A stretch of DNA of 64,000 bases from Lentisphaerota bacterium (GTDB taxonomy: Bacteria; Verrucomicrobiota; Lentisphaeria; Victivallales; Victivallaceae), in contig SUWH01000006.1 in the NCBI GenBank assembly GCA_015061605.1, forward strand, positions 40,879 through 104,878, written 5' to 3'. Under the pieces are notes generated by a model. The model made no database searches, had not been told where the DNA came from, and was given only the letters and a program-made list of their open reading frames with translations. Both the position numbers and the translations under genes were made by a program. Below are positions 43,860-53,102 of the stretch, in pieces (position 1 is the stretch's first letter; each line of letters begins with the position of its first letter).

Positions 43860-44400
43860 GCATCTTTGCTTTGCAAAGATGCGTGAAGTGCCGGACGTGT
43901 GTCCGGCGTGAAGCATTGCTTGCGCAATGTGAAGTTTTCGCCATGCGGCGAAAGTGAAGCGCTCGCTTTGCGAGTGTGGATATGATAAAGTATGGTTGTG
44001 CATCTTTGCGGAGCAAAGATGCGTGAAGTGCCGGACGTGTGTCCGGCATGAAGCATTGCAGTCGCAATGTGAAGTTTTCGCCTGATGGCGAAAGTGAAGC
44101 GCTTGCTTACGCAAGTGTGGATGTGATGAGATATGGATGTGCATCTTTGCGGAGCAAAGATGCGTGAAGTGCCGGAGGGTGTCCGGCGTGAAGCATTGCT
44201 TGCGCAATGTGAAGTTTTCGCCATGCGGCGAAAGTGAAGCGCTCGCTTACGCGAGTGTGGATATGATAAAGTATGGATGTGCATCTTTGCGGAGCAAAGA
44301 TGCGTGAAGTGCCGGACGGTGTCCGGCATGAAGCATTGCAGTCGCAATGTGAAGTTTTCGCCTTGGGGCGAAAGTGAAGCGCTTGCTTACGCAAGTATGG
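43860..44400 (+). repeat. Four-unit (~140 bp) tandem array of five-hairpin modules with GTGAAG linkers
   Basis: Units start at 43860, 44000, 44141 and 44281 (periods 140, 141, 140). Each unit holds five perfect short hairpins in fixed order: (1) GCATCTTTGC/GCAAAGATGC, (2) GCCGGAC/GTCCGGC, (3) CATTGC/GCAATG, (4) TTCGCC/GGCGAA, (5) GCTCGC/GCGAGT or GCTTGC/GCAAGT. The linker between consecutive hairpins is always GTGAAG (ATGAAG before hairpin 3 in units 2 and 4). A ~25 nt AT-rich spacer ends each unit. Units 1 and 3 share loop variants, as do units 2 and 4, giving an A-B-A-B pattern. No CRISPR-like constant repeats or protein-coding signal. Confidence 0.95.
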
Positions 44401-44453
44401 ATGTGATGAAACAAAGGAAAACCGTTTGCGACTGACGGGAGCAAACAATACCT

Positions 44454-44527
44454 CGCTTTTCTCGAAAAGGGAGGGGTGCGGGGAGGGGAAAACCTCTTTT
44501 CTCGTGAAAAGAGGTTTTCCCCTCCCC
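44454..44527 (+). repeat. Long palindromic element, copy 1
   Basis: A perfect hairpin of 22 bp (left arm 44480-44501, loop TCGT, right arm 44506-44527; arms begin GGGGAGGGGAAAACCTC). It is preceded by an asymmetric arm containing CTTTTCTCGAAAAG. It lies between the hairpin array and dus. A second copy in inverted orientation occurs at 61624-61705. Confidence 0.85.
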
Positions 44528-44552
44528 GCGAACAGCCATTATCGAAAAAACT

Positions 44553-45521
44553 ATGATATATCCGGAAAATATTCTGTTGATGGCGCCGTTGTCCGGCTTT
44601 ACTGACTTGCCTTATCGCGAAGCGGCGTATCGGGGCGGGTGTCGTTATGCCTTTACTGAAATGGTCGATGCGGCAAGTCTGGCGTATGCCAATGCCGGAG
44701 GTGAAAAGCTGCTGCAATGCAGTGAATTTGAGCGGGAAAACTTCATCGCCACGCAGCTGGTCGGCAGTGATGTGGAATTATTGAAGCGGGCGTGCGAAAA
44801 GCTCAACAACTATGAATATTTTTCGCTTTTGGACTTCAATCTCGGTTGTCCGGTACCCAAAGTGGTGAAAAAGGGGGCCGGTGCGGCACTGGGCAGAAGG
44901 ATCGACCGTGCGCTGGAATGTTTTGAAGTTCTCACCCGGTACAGCCGGTTTCCTCTGACTGCCAAAATGCGTATTCTCCATGCGGAAGACCCTGTACCGA
45001 CACTCGAACTTTGCCGGGGATTGGTTGCGCTTGGAGCGCAGGCGTTGACCATTCACGGCAGGACGATGGAACACTTCTACACCGGGATGGTCAATTTTTC
45101 CATTATCCGCGCGGTGAAAGAGGCGTTTCCCGATATCCCAGTCATTGCCAACGGGGGCGTGTGTTCGCGTGAAACCTGTGAAGAAATGCGTCAGAAAAGC
45201 GGTTGTTCGCGGGTTATGCTCGCGCAGGGGGCGATGGGCAATCCGTGGCTGTTCCGCGAATTGCAGGGCGGCACACCGCCGACTCTTGATGAGTGGAAAG
45301 ATATGATCTCCATTCACATTTCCGGCATGGTCAAACTCTACGGCGAAGTTTCAGCGATGCGGCAGGCACGCAAAATCGTTCACGACTATCTCAAAGGCCG
45401 CGGTTTCCCATCTTCCTTGCGCAACGCCGCCTCCGCGCTTTCCACTGAAGCTGAATTGTCTGACTTGTTGGCTGCCGCTGTACCTGCCGCTGAAGTTGCA
45501 AACCGGAAAATCATTGTCTGA
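44553..45521 (+). CDS. tRNA-dihydrouridine synthase (Dus family)
   Basis: 322 residues. MAPLSGFTDLPYREAAYRGG and the diagnostic FNLGCPVPKVVKKGAGAAL (catalytic Cys in GCP) near residue 100 are present. FMN-binding ALTIHGRTMEHFY and VIANGGVCS follow, then a helical C-terminal RNA-binding domain. It reduces uridine in the tRNA D-loop, with FMN and NADPH. The ATG at 44553 has no obvious Shine-Dalgarno because the palindromic element ends only 25 bp upstream, so the start is less certain. The 3' end overlaps the convergent gene by 11 bp. Confidence 0.9.
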   Translation: MIYPENILLMAPLSGFTDLPYREAAYRGGCRYAFTEMVDAASLAYANAGGEKLLQCSEFERENFIATQLVGSDVELLKRACEKLNNYEYFSLLDFNLGCPVPKVVKKGAGAALGRRIDRALECFEVLTRYSRFPLTAKMRILHAEDPVPTLELCRGLVALGAQALTIHGRTMEHFYTGMVNFSIIRAVKEAFPDIPVIANGGVCSRETCEEMRQKSGCSRVMLAQGAMGNPWLFRELQGGTPPTLDEWKDMISIHISGMVKLYGEVSAMRQARKIVHDYLKGRGFPSSLRNAASALSTEAELSDLLAAAVPAAEVANRKIIV

Positions 45522-47256
45522 TATTCTGAAGTTTTACCGGTTCATCATCTTCACTCATGGTGAATTTTGCCGCCTGTTGCGGAGTGATGCCGCGCAAACG
45601 ACAGATTTTCAGGAAGCGGTTTTGTGCGGCGGTGATTTCATTTGCCGGTCGGCGGAGAAGTTGAAGCAATGTCAGATGAAGTCTGGAACTTATTATGCTG
45701 TACGGGTAAAGTTCTGCATCTTTGGCAATAAAGGGCAAGGCACTTTCTGTCTGACGGAGGTTGACAAGAGCAACTGCTTTCATCCGGTTGGTGTGCAGAT
45801 AATTGTCAAAGCCGAGGACAGAATGGAGTTTTTCAAGTTCTTCAAGTGCGGCAGTATAATTTCCCTGCGCGTGCAGATAGACTTCTGCCTTGCCGTATAA
45901 TGCTTCTTTGGTCGGTTTTATCCGGCTGGAAAGCTGATAAAATTTCAAAGCATTGACGGCATCATTTTTCATTGCCGCCAGCCGTCCCTGCCGCAGAAAT
46001 CCGGTCGCCCGGAAGTTTTCACTTGCCAGACAGAGCGCAGTCAGGAACAGTATCGCCGCAATGATTTTACTCCATACCGGAGTCGTTCCGGCAATATCTG
46101 TTGTCACCGGAGCAAAGACGATCCCTGCACACAGAAGCATCCAGAATGCCCCCGGCAGAAAGGCTCCCGTTAAATCGGTCTGCGCACAGAGAAAGATGAA
46201 GAAAAATATCCAGAATGGAAGCAGTTTTCCCGGAGTGAAACGGCGGCACGGAAATCTGTACAGCATCCCGCAAAAGAGTACACCGAAATAAAAGAGTCCG
46301 GCGATACCGAATGCGCTTGTGATATTGAGCAGTTCATTGTGCGGGTGCGGATGATGAACTGCCGCAAACGGAGCAAGGAAGTATGCCGGAGTGAGATATT
46401 CCGGAATAAAATCAAAAAATCTTTCCATTCCGACGCCGATTATACCGTGATCTTTCAGCAGGGCAGCCGTTGCACGGTAAAGGTAAATGCGGCTGTCGGA
46501 AATATTGCTGAATATTCCGAATAAAAGCGGTATAGCCGCAGCTGTGATAAAGAGCAGCGGCGCACAATATTTGCGGAAGTTACGGGGAAATTTGAACCAG
46601 AACCACATCCCGGCAGCCAATAACGGCAGGGAAATCAACACGCTCCGGGAAATTATTTCAGGATAAAAATATGTTCCGGCACCGATGGCAATGGCAATAA
46701 TAATAAAGGTGTTGCGGATAAAATTTTTCCGGTTCAGAAAACACATCGCCGCCGGGAGCAATGCAAACAGCAGTCCCTGTGTCCAGTTCCAGTTCCCGGT
46801 TATGCCGGTGAAGTGTTCAGAAGAAATTCCGCTCCACAACAGCAAGATTGCCCCAACAGTGGCGGCAAAGGGCAGAGTTTTCCGCAGTTCTGCGGCGTAA
46901 ACAGTACCGGCAAGCGGTGTTGCCGTATAAAACAATGCAATTCCAAGATGATCAAAGCTGCTGCCGTAAAGCCATTGCTGAATAAAAGTTGCCAGCAATA
47001 TTACAACTCCGGATAATGTTGTCAACCGGAGCAGTTTATTATTCTGCAATGTGCCATATAAACTTTTTGCCCGCAGGACGATCATTGCCAGAGCGACAAG
47101 TCCGAGAGTGGTGAAATCCAAAAACTTCACCATCCCGAAAAGCGGAATTTTATTTCCGGTCAACCGGGCAAATGCCAGCGGCATACCCAATAGCGGCAGC
47201 AGAAAGAATATCGCCGCCGCAATAAGGGAAAGTTTTGACAGTTTTTCTTCTTTCAT
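45511..47256 (-). CDS. O-antigen ligase-like membrane protein with C-terminal TPR region
   Basis: 581 residues with about eleven membrane segments over the first ~420 residues. It has the Wzy_C/WaaL-type loop HPHPHNELLNITSAFGIAGL near residue 325, whose His residues are conserved in O-antigen ligases and related glycan polymerases. After the last membrane span a soluble region of ~150 residues contains helical repeats resembling TPRs (NALKFYQLSSRIKPTKEALY, AALEELEKLHSVLGF). It probably joins or polymerises a surface glycan. The ATG overlaps the UDG stop (ATGA). The acceptor is unknown. Confidence 0.8.
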   Translation of the reverse strand: MKEEKLSKLSLIAAAIFFLLPLLGMPLAFARLTGNKIPLFGMVKFLDFTTLGLVALAMIVLRAKSLYGTLQNNKLLRLTTLSGVVILLATFIQQWLYGSSFDHLGIALFYTATPLAGTVYAAELRKTLPFAATVGAILLLWSGISSEHFTGITGNWNWTQGLLFALLPAAMCFLNRKNFIRNTFIIIAIAIGAGTYFYPEIISRSVLISLPLLAAGMWFWFKFPRNFRKYCAPLLFITAAAIPLLFGIFSNISDSRIYLYRATAALLKDHGIIGVGMERFFDFIPEYLTPAYFLAPFAAVHHPHPHNELLNITSAFGIAGLFYFGVLFCGMLYRFPCRRFTPGKLLPFWIFFFIFLCAQTDLTGAFLPGAFWMLLCAGIVFAPVTTDIAGTTPVWSKIIAAILFLTALCLASENFRATGFLRQGRLAAMKNDAVNALKFYQLSSRIKPTKEALYGKAEVYLHAQGNYTAALEELEKLHSVLGFDNYLHTNRMKAVALVNLRQTESALPFIAKDAELYPYSIISSRLHLTLLQLLRRPANEITAAQNRFLKICRLRGITPQQAAKFTMSEDDEPVKLQNIRQ

Positions 47257-48029
47257 CCCCGTTTCACTCCGGGATTGTGGTATTTGCCGAAGCGCGCCAT
47301 CACCTGCTGAAGATCGTTCCAGGTTTCGCGCTTTGCCGACTCCTGCCGGAGCAGAAATGCCGGATGAAATGTAGCCATCACGGGGATATTTTCATACGAG
47401 AGCCAGCGGCCACGCATTTTTGATATACCGTCACTGACATTGAGCAGATATTTTACGGCAGTTGCCCCCAGAAGCACGATCACTTCCGGGCGGATGATTT
47501 CGATCTGCCGTTTCAAATAGCCGATACAGCATTGCGCCTCTTCCGGAGCAGGAACCCGGTTGTCCGGCGGACGGCACTTGACGATATTAGTAATATAGAC
47601 CTCTTTTCTGGTGAACTGCATGGCACTTATCATCTTATCCAGCAGCGCTCCGGCTTTGCCGACAAAAGGTCTGCCCAGACGGTCTTCATCAAATCCGGGG
47701 CCTTCACCGATGAACATCAATCTGGCATCGGGATCGCCTTCTCCCGGGACCGTATTGGTGCGGGTCGCTCCCAACGGACAGCGTGAACATGAAGCTACTG
47801 CCGCATAAATCTCTTCCAGTGTTGCAAAGTTTCCGGAACTCTGCGGCGGGACAACGACTTGTGAAACCGGTTTTACCGGAACAGGAACTGCCGGAGCGGG
47901 AGCCGGTTTTGTTTCCCGGGGAACGGCAGAAAAAAACTGCTTTACTTCCTCTGATGATGCGGCGATACCGGAAGAGTTATGTTCCGATTCAGCGACGACT
48001 TTGCATAATTGTTCAAAAAATCCTGCCAT
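47253..48029 (-). CDS. Uracil-DNA glycosylase, family 4-like (Fe-S)
   Basis: About 258 residues. After a Pro/Ala-rich N-terminal extension (residues ~45-75) comes the UDG core: [40 protein letters not shown] (the GEGPG water-activating motif), [13 protein letters not shown] and a late [10 protein letters not shown] (the H-P-[AS] motif). Cys residues at CSRC, KC and the CC before IGYL fit the family 4 iron-sulphur cluster. The ATG at 48029 is preferred over a GTG five codons upstream. Transcribed divergently from argG through overlapping promoters; coupled to the ligase-like gene. Confidence 0.9.
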   Translation of the reverse strand: MAGFFEQLCKVVAESEHNSSGIAASSEEVKQFFSAVPRETKPAPAPAVPVPVKPVSQVVVPPQSSGNFATLEEIYAAVASCSRCPLGATRTNTVPGEGDPDARLMFIGEGPGFDEDRLGRPFVGKAGALLDKMISAMQFTRKEVYITNIVKCRPPDNRVPAPEEAQCCIGYLKRQIEIIRPEVIVLLGATAVKYLLNVSDGISKMRGRWLSYENIPVMATFHPAFLLRQESAKRETWNDLQQVMARFGKYHNPGVKRG

Positions 48030-48051
48030 ATTTCTGTAAAACACTTTAAAT

Positions 48052-48081
48052 TTGACACTTTGTGTATTATATTAATATAAC
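48052..48081 (+). promoter_or_regulatory. argG promoter
   Basis: TTGACA (48052-48057), an 18 nt spacer and TATAAC (48076-48081), 70 bp before the argG ATG. The -10 box overlaps that of the divergent UDG promoter. Confidence 0.65.
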
Positions 48082-48094
48082 GCCAAAGTGGCAA
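48066..48094 (-). promoter_or_regulatory. UDG promoter
   Basis: On the minus strand TTGCCA (48094-48089), a 17 nt spacer and TATAAT (48071-48066), 37 bp before the ATG. The two divergent -10 boxes lie in a 14 bp palindrome, TTATATTAATATAA (48067-48080). Confidence 0.65.
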
Positions 48095-48150
48095 AATGAA
48101 AGTAATAAAGGCAAAAAAGCCATAAAAACAACATAATTCGGAGAAGAAAA

Positions 48151-49353
48151 ATGAAAGTTGTAGTCGCTTATTCGGGCGGTCTTGACACCTCTGTCATCGT
48201 CAAATGGGTCAAAGAAACCTACAATGCGGAAGTCATCTGCTATTGCGCCGATGTCGGTCAGGAAGAAGAACTGGACGGTCTTGAAGCAAAAGCTATCGCG
48301 ACCGGCGCCAGCAAATGCATCATCGACGACCTCAATGAAGAATTTGCCCGCGATTTCATCTTCCCGATGCTTCAGGGCGGTGCCATCTACGAAAACAACT
48401 ACCTCCTCGGTACCTCCATCGCCCGTCCGCTCATCGCCAAACGTCTGGTCGAAGTCGCCAAGGCCGAAGGCGCCGACGCCATCTGCCACGGCGCTACCGG
48501 TAAAGGTAACGATCAGGTCCGTTTTGAACTCAACGCCGCCGCGATCGATCCCAAAATCAAAGTCATCGCCGCCTGGCGCGACCCCAACTGGAAATTCACC
48601 GGCCGTCTGGATATGATCGAATATGCCAAAGCGAACAACATCCCGGTCAGCGTTTCCGCCAAGAAACCTTACAGCATGGACCGCAATCTGCTCCACATCA
48701 GCTTTGAAGGCGGCATCCTCGAAGATCCCTGGCAGGAGTTCCCCGAAGACATCGCGGTCATGACCGAACCTCTTTCCAAAGCCGCTGACACCGCTGAAGA
48801 TGTGGTGCTCCACTTTGAAAAAGGTATCTGTACCGAAGTCAACGGCGAAAAACTCACCCCCGCCAATATCATGCGCAAACTCAATGCCATCGGTAAAAAA
48901 CACGCCGTCGGCAGAATCGATATCGTCGAAAACCGTTTTGTCGGTATGAAGTCCCGCGGCGTTTATGAAACTCCCGCCGGAACCATCCTCACCGCCGCCC
49001 ACCGCGGTCTGGAACAGATCACCCTCGACCGTGAAGTCATGCACCTGCGCGACACCCTCATCCCGCGCTATGCCGACATGATCTACAACGGCTTCTGGTT
49101 CGCTCCGGAACGCGAAATGATCCAGGCGATGATCACCGAAAGTCAGAAGTTCGTCACCGGTGATGTCCGGGTCAAACTCTACAAGGGTGCCTGTCATGTC
49201 ACCGGCCGCCGCAGTGAATTCAGCTTGTATGACGACGAGATCGCCAGCTTTGAGGGTGCCGAAGCCTACGACCACAAGGATGCTTCCGGCTTCATCAATC
49301 TGAATGCCCTCCGCCTCAAAGTTCTCGCTCGCAGCAAACAGAACCGCTACTGA
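48151..49353 (+). CDS. argG: Argininosuccinate synthase
   Basis: 400 residues, the usual length. [17 protein letters not shown] near the N-terminus is the PP-loop ATP pyrophosphatase motif. [17 protein letters not shown] and [19 protein letters not shown] follow the family order. It condenses citrulline and aspartate in arginine synthesis. A GGAG ribosome site precedes the ATG. leuB begins 23 bp downstream, so the two amino acid synthesis genes are probably one transcript. Strong codon bias suggests high expression. Confidence 0.97.
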   Translation: MKVVVAYSGGLDTSVIVKWVKETYNAEVICYCADVGQEEELDGLEAKAIATGASKCIIDDLNEEFARDFIFPMLQGGAIYENNYLLGTSIARPLIAKRLVEVAKAEGADAICHGATGKGNDQVRFELNAAAIDPKIKVIAAWRDPNWKFTGRLDMIEYAKANNIPVSVSAKKPYSMDRNLLHISFEGGILEDPWQEFPEDIAVMTEPLSKAADTAEDVVLHFEKGICTEVNGEKLTPANIMRKLNAIGKKHAVGRIDIVENRFVGMKSRGVYETPAGTILTAAHRGLEQITLDREVMHLRDTLIPRYADMIYNGFWFAPEREMIQAMITESQKFVTGDVRVKLYKGACHVTGRRSEFSLYDDEIASFEGAEAYDHKDASGFINLNALRLKVLARSKQNRY

Positions 49354-49376
49354 TCACCTGCCGGAGAATACAAAAG

Positions 49377-50483
49377 ATGAAAAAATACAATATCGCTGTT
49401 ATCCCCGGTGACGGTACCGGTCCGGAAGTGGTAAATGAAGCATTGAAAGTATTGGATGCCGCCGGTAAAAAGTTCGGTTTTGAACTGGATAAGACCTCTT
49501 TCTGCTGGGGCGCAGATCACTACCTCGCCACCGGAGAAATTCTGCCGGATGATGCTTCTGATCAGCTCCGCAAATATGATGCCTGTCTGCTCGGTGCCAT
49601 CGGCAGCAACAAGGTCAAACCCGGTATCCTCGAAAAAGGTATCCTGCTGCGTTTGCGCTTTGAACTGGATCAGTACATCAACCTCCGTCCGGTCAAACTT
49701 TTCCCCGGTGTGGAAACTCCGCTTGCCAACAAGGGTACTGAAGATATCGATTATGTCGTCGTCCGTGAAAACTCCGGCGGCGTCTACACCGGTATGGGCG
49801 GCTGCGTTCAGCAGAACACCCCCGATGAAGTCGCCTGCCAGAACTGGGTCTACACCCGCAAGCAGGTCGACCGCTGTCTGAAATATGCCTTTGAACTTGC
49901 TCTCAAACGCCACTCCAAAGAGAACCCCTGGAAGGGACTTTCTGAAGAAGACAAGGCTGCCGGTTATACTTCCCAGCTTACTCTGGTCGGTAAAACCAAC
50001 GTCCTGACCTATGTCTGCGGCTTGTGGGAACGCGCTTTCAACGAAATGGCGAAAGATTATCCCACCGTCAAAACCGCCTACTGCCACGTCGATGCCACCA
50101 CCATGTGGATGGTCAAAAATCCGGAATGGTTCGATGTCATCGTTACTGAAAACCTCATGGGCGACATCGTTACCGACCTCGCGGCAATGACCGCAGGCGG
50201 TATGGGAGTTTCCTCCGGCGGCAACATCAACCCCGAAGGTGTCAGTATGTTTGAACCCATCGGCGGATCTGCTCCCAAGTACACCGGTCTCAATGTCATC
50301 AATCCGATGGCGGCGATCGGCGCGGGCGCGATGATGCTCGATTACCTCGGTGAAAAAGAGGCCGCCGCCGCCGTCGAAAAGGCGATGGCTTTTGTCACCG
50401 GGAACAAACTCAAATCCATGGCCGCCGGCAAAATGGGATATTCCACCAGCGAAGTCGGCGATCTGGTCGCCGCCGCGCTGTGA
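49377..50483 (+). CDS. leuB: 3-isopropylmalate dehydrogenase
   Basis: 368 residues. IAVIPGDGTGPEVVNEALKV opens the protein, followed by GAIGSNKVKPGI, LLRLRFELDQYINLRPVKLF (the substrate-binding LR.....Y.NLRP), VVVRENSGGVYTG and the late GGSAPKYTGLNVINPMAAI. It oxidises and decarboxylates 3-isopropylmalate in leucine synthesis; a related isocitrate or tartrate dehydrogenase is possible but less likely from the LR..L..Y pattern. GGAG precedes the ATG. The stop overlaps the GTG of the next gene (GTGA). Confidence 0.93.
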   Translation: MKKYNIAVIPGDGTGPEVVNEALKVLDAAGKKFGFELDKTSFCWGADHYLATGEILPDDASDQLRKYDACLLGAIGSNKVKPGILEKGILLRLRFELDQYINLRPVKLFPGVETPLANKGTEDIDYVVVRENSGGVYTGMGGCVQQNTPDEVACQNWVYTRKQVDRCLKYAFELALKRHSKENPWKGLSEEDKAAGYTSQLTLVGKTNVLTYVCGLWERAFNEMAKDYPTVKTAYCHVDATTMWMVKNPEWFDVIVTENLMGDIVTDLAAMTAGGMGVSSGGNINPEGVSMFEPIGGSAPKYTGLNVINPMAAIGAGAMMLDYLGEKEAAAAVEKAMAFVTGNKLKSMAAGKMGYSTSEVGDLVAAAL

Positions 50484-51298
50484 GATATTGTTTTACTCAA
50501 CTGCCGCCGGAGTTCCAACGCTTTGAGCTTGCTGAAAACAGCATGTTCTGGCGCGGAGCCGTCCGGTGCGGCAAAACTCTCCCGTCCGAAGCCGGGCGGG
50601 AGATGATAAAATTATGCAGCGACCTTTTGAACGGTGATCTGCAAATGATCAAGGCCCGTCCGAAGATCGCCGCCGGGATCGGCGGAAATTTTTTCGTCAA
50701 GCTTTACAAATTACCTGGAATACCGGCACAAATTTTTCGGCGTTTCCGGTATGGACGGGCGTTTCACTGTCTTTGGGCCGCTGAAGTTTTACAGAAATGC
50801 GGCGCAATGACTCCGCAAGTCGTCGCGGCATTGGAATTGCATCGCGGACGGCATATTTATGATTTTCTGATCACGGAAAAACTTCCGGAGGATTGCCGGA
50901 CATTGAATTATTCTTTTCAGGATCAGAAATTTAATGTGAAAAGCGCGTGGGATTTCCTGATGGAAAAAGTTCTGCCGGAAATTGCCAATATACACAATGC
51001 CGGGGTCGCTCACGGCGATTTGAATTTGCGCAACCTCTATTTACTGTCCGGGAAAACCGGTTTCATTGATCTGGATTCGGCAACTTGCAATTCTGCTCCG
51101 CTGGATATTCCGACCCGGGAAAAGGAACTGGCTCGATTGTTGAGCGGATTTTTGCGATATGAAAAATTCAGAGATTTGGATATTGACAACTCCGCGTCTG
51201 AATTGATCGTCGCATATAAAACGATTTGTCAGATTGAATGCAGTAAAGAAAGTATTATCCGGCGGACAAATTATCTGCTTGACCGTTTACATATATAA
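50480..51298 (+). CDS. Lipopolysaccharide kinase-like protein (Kdo/WaaP family)
   Basis: 272 residues starting with GTG overlapping the leuB stop. A protein-kinase-like fold is indicated by a glycine-rich IGGNFFVKLYKL segment with the ATP lysine, a catalytic loop AHGDLNLRNLYLL near residue 175 (HGDxxxxN) and a metal-binding FIDLDS. The KdkA/WaaP family phosphorylates Kdo or heptose in the LPS core. The family fits an outer membrane with LPS and the ligase-like gene nearby. Downstream rnc follows at 14 bp. It has no signal peptide. Confidence 0.75.
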   Translation: MRYCFTQLPPEFQRFELAENSMFWRGAVRCGKTLPSEAGREMIKLCSDLLNGDLQMIKARPKIAAGIGGNFFVKLYKLPGIPAQIFRRFRYGRAFHCLWAAEVLQKCGAMTPQVVAALELHRGRHIYDFLITEKLPEDCRTLNYSFQDQKFNVKSAWDFLMEKVLPEIANIHNAGVAHGDLNLRNLYLLSGKTGFIDLDSATCNSAPLDIPTREKELARLLSGFLRYEKFRDLDIDNSASELIVAYKTICQIECSKESIIRRTNYLLDRLHI

Positions 51299-51312
51299 AC
51301 AGGAGAATCACG

Positions 51313-51996
51313 GTGAAAAGAATTTCTGATCTTTCAGCGAAACTCGGTCTGCCCGAACACTCTCATGAACGGCTCAAAGAGGCTTTGACCCACCGTACCT
51401 ATGCGGTCGAACACGGAATAACCTATGACAATCAGCGGTTGGAGTTTCTGGGTGATGCAGTTTTGGAAATAATCCATACCGATTATCTTTTCCACCTTTA
51501 TCCGGATCTGCCGGAGGGTGATTTGACCAAGATCCGTTCCGCGCTTGCCTGTGAAACTATGCTGGCAACGCTGGCGCGCAAGTTGAATCTGGGCAGTTTT
51601 CTGCTCATCGGCAAAGGCGAACAGGGAGCCGGAGGCAATGACCGCGACTCGACGCTTGCCGACCTTTTTGAAGCGGTTCTCGGTGCAGTATATCTCGAAG
51701 CCGGATTTGAATTCGCCCGTAATTTTGTCCTTGATCTGTTCAAAAAATATTGTCCTGACCCTAAAGAACAGCTGCTTTCTCTCAACCCGAAAGGGCGGCT
51801 TCAGGAAATTTCCCAGCACCGGTGGGGATGTGTTCCTGCTTATAAACTTTTCCGTCAAAGCGGATTACAGCATTTGCCGGTATTTGAAGTCGAACTGCGG
51901 GTAGCGAATTTTGTTGCCGTCGGTTCCGGCGGCAGCCGTAAACTTGCGGAGATCGCTGCCGCAAAAATAATGTGTGACTATCTGAAAAAACATTGA
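51313..51996 (+). CDS. rnc: Ribonuclease III
   Basis: 227 residues. RLEFLGDAVLEI is the RNase III signature (near residue 40), with LADLFEAVLGAVYLEAGF supplying the later metal-binding Asp/Glu. A double-stranded RNA-binding domain covers the last 70 residues (NPKGRLQEISQ, KLAEIAAAKIMCDYL). It processes rRNA precursors and other duplex RNA. GTG start after AGGAGAATC. It is followed by the alcohol dehydrogenase gene. Confidence 0.96.
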   Translation: MKRISDLSAKLGLPEHSHERLKEALTHRTYAVEHGITYDNQRLEFLGDAVLEIIHTDYLFHLYPDLPEGDLTKIRSALACETMLATLARKLNLGSFLLIGKGEQGAGGNDRDSTLADLFEAVLGAVYLEAGFEFARNFVLDLFKKYCPDPKEQLLSLNPKGRLQEISQHRWGCVPAYKLFRQSGLQHLPVFEVELRVANFVAVGSGGSRKLAEIAAAKIMCDYLKKH

Positions 51997-52010
51997 GGAG
52001 TTCCTCTGCT

Positions 52011-53102
52011 GTGTCTTACAATGGAAATTTGCCGGAAATCATCCGTTTCGGTCGCGGGGTGCGTTTTCTGCTTGAGAACTTTTTACTGCCCGGAAAGGCG
52101 CTTTTTATCTGCGGCAGACATTCGGTGAAGCGGATCCGGGATGAATGGGAAAATCCCGGTGTCGATTTTGAAATCGTTACCGTTTCCGGTGAACTGCCGC
52201 TTGATGAACTGGAAAATATCCTCTCTTTTGCCCGCAGATTTGATTGCCGCAACTTTATCGGTTGGGGCGGCGGCAGTGCCATGGATTGTGCCAAGGCTGT
52301 CGCCGCATTGGTCGAAGCCCCCGGTACTGCGGCCGATTATTTCTACAACCGCGCTCAATTACCCGGTCGGGACAACCGGATGATACTGATACCGACCACC
52401 GCCGGGACCGGTGCAGAAATAACTTCAAATTCAGTCATTTGCGACCACTTGACCGGTATAAAACAATCGCTCCGCGGTGCCGGAATGACCGCCGATGCGG
52501 CATTGTGCGACCCCGATTTGCTGGAAAATACTCCATCTTCAGTGATCGCCGCCGCCGGATTTGATGCTTTGACCCAGGCGCTGGAGAGTTTCACTTCGCT
52601 GAAAGCGACTGAACTTACCCGGCAGATCTCTTTGAGTGCGGCAAAGTGTATTTTTTCCACTTTGGAAAATGCTTTTGACGGTGAGCCGTCGGCATTGGAT
52701 GAACTTGCCCGGGGCAGTATGCTCACCGGAATCGCTTTTGCTTCCAGTGGATTGGGCGCGGTTCACGGTTTGGCACATCCGTTGGGAAGTATCCTCAATA
52801 TTCCGCATGGGACGTGCTGTGCGATTCTGCTGCTGCCGGTCTTGCGGCTCAACTGCCGGGAATTTCCGGAACTTTTCACTCAACTTGCGCGGGGGCTCGG
52901 GTTCGCAAATTACGATGCCATGTTTGATAAGATCAGTTATTTGCAAAATAAATTCAGCATCGCTTCAAATTTCCGAAGTTACGGACTTGGTGCCTGCCAT
53001 TATGATTTTGTGGTAAAAAATTGCCGTTCCGGCAGTATGAAGTGCAATCCGAAACTGTTTACGGATGAAGAGATTATCACGTTCCTGGAGGAACTGTCAT
53101 GA
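52011..53102 (+). CDS. Iron-containing alcohol dehydrogenase
   Basis: About 363 residues. IGWGGGSAMDCAKAVAAL (nucleotide loop) and IPTTAGTGAEITSNSVI are present, as is HGLAHPLGSILNIPHGTCCAILL with the two metal-binding histidines, typical of the Fe-ADH/butanol dehydrogenase group. The GTG at 52011 was chosen because AGGAG lies 10 nt upstream; the longer frame overlaps rnc. The substrate is not predictable. It ends in an ATGA overlap with the PfkB kinase, so a common pathway, such as reduction of an aldehyde or keto sugar followed by phosphorylation, is possible. Confidence 0.88.
   Translation: MSYNGNLPEIIRFGRGVRFLLENFLLPGKALFICGRHSVKRIRDEWENPGVDFEIVTVSGELPLDELENILSFARRFDCRNFIGWGGGSAMDCAKAVAALVEAPGTAADYFYNRAQLPGRDNRMILIPTTAGTGAEITSNSVICDHLTGIKQSLRGAGMTADAALCDPDLLENTPSSVIAAAGFDALTQALESFTSLKATELTRQISLSAAKCIFSTLENAFDGEPSALDELARGSMLTGIAFASSGLGAVHGLAHPLGSILNIPHGTCCAILLLPVLRLNCREFPELFTQLARGLGFANYDAMFDKISYLQNKFSIASNFRSYGLGACHYDFVVKNCRSGSMKCNPKLFTDEEIITFLEELS

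Noticed and set aside
43860..44400. CRISPR array
   Set aside because: There is no short constant repeat alternating with unique spacers; whole ~140 bp units are near-identical, and no cas gene is present.
43620..44717. Several minus-strand open frames of 70-200 codons across the hairpin array, repeating HFTHLCSAKM-like text
   Set aside because: They are translations of the tandem repeat, have no ribosome sites and overlap the sigma factor and dus; the repeat itself explains them.
48067..49275. 402-codon minus-strand open frame opposite argG
   Set aside because: A shadow of the highly biased argG; it would also run through the argG promoter.
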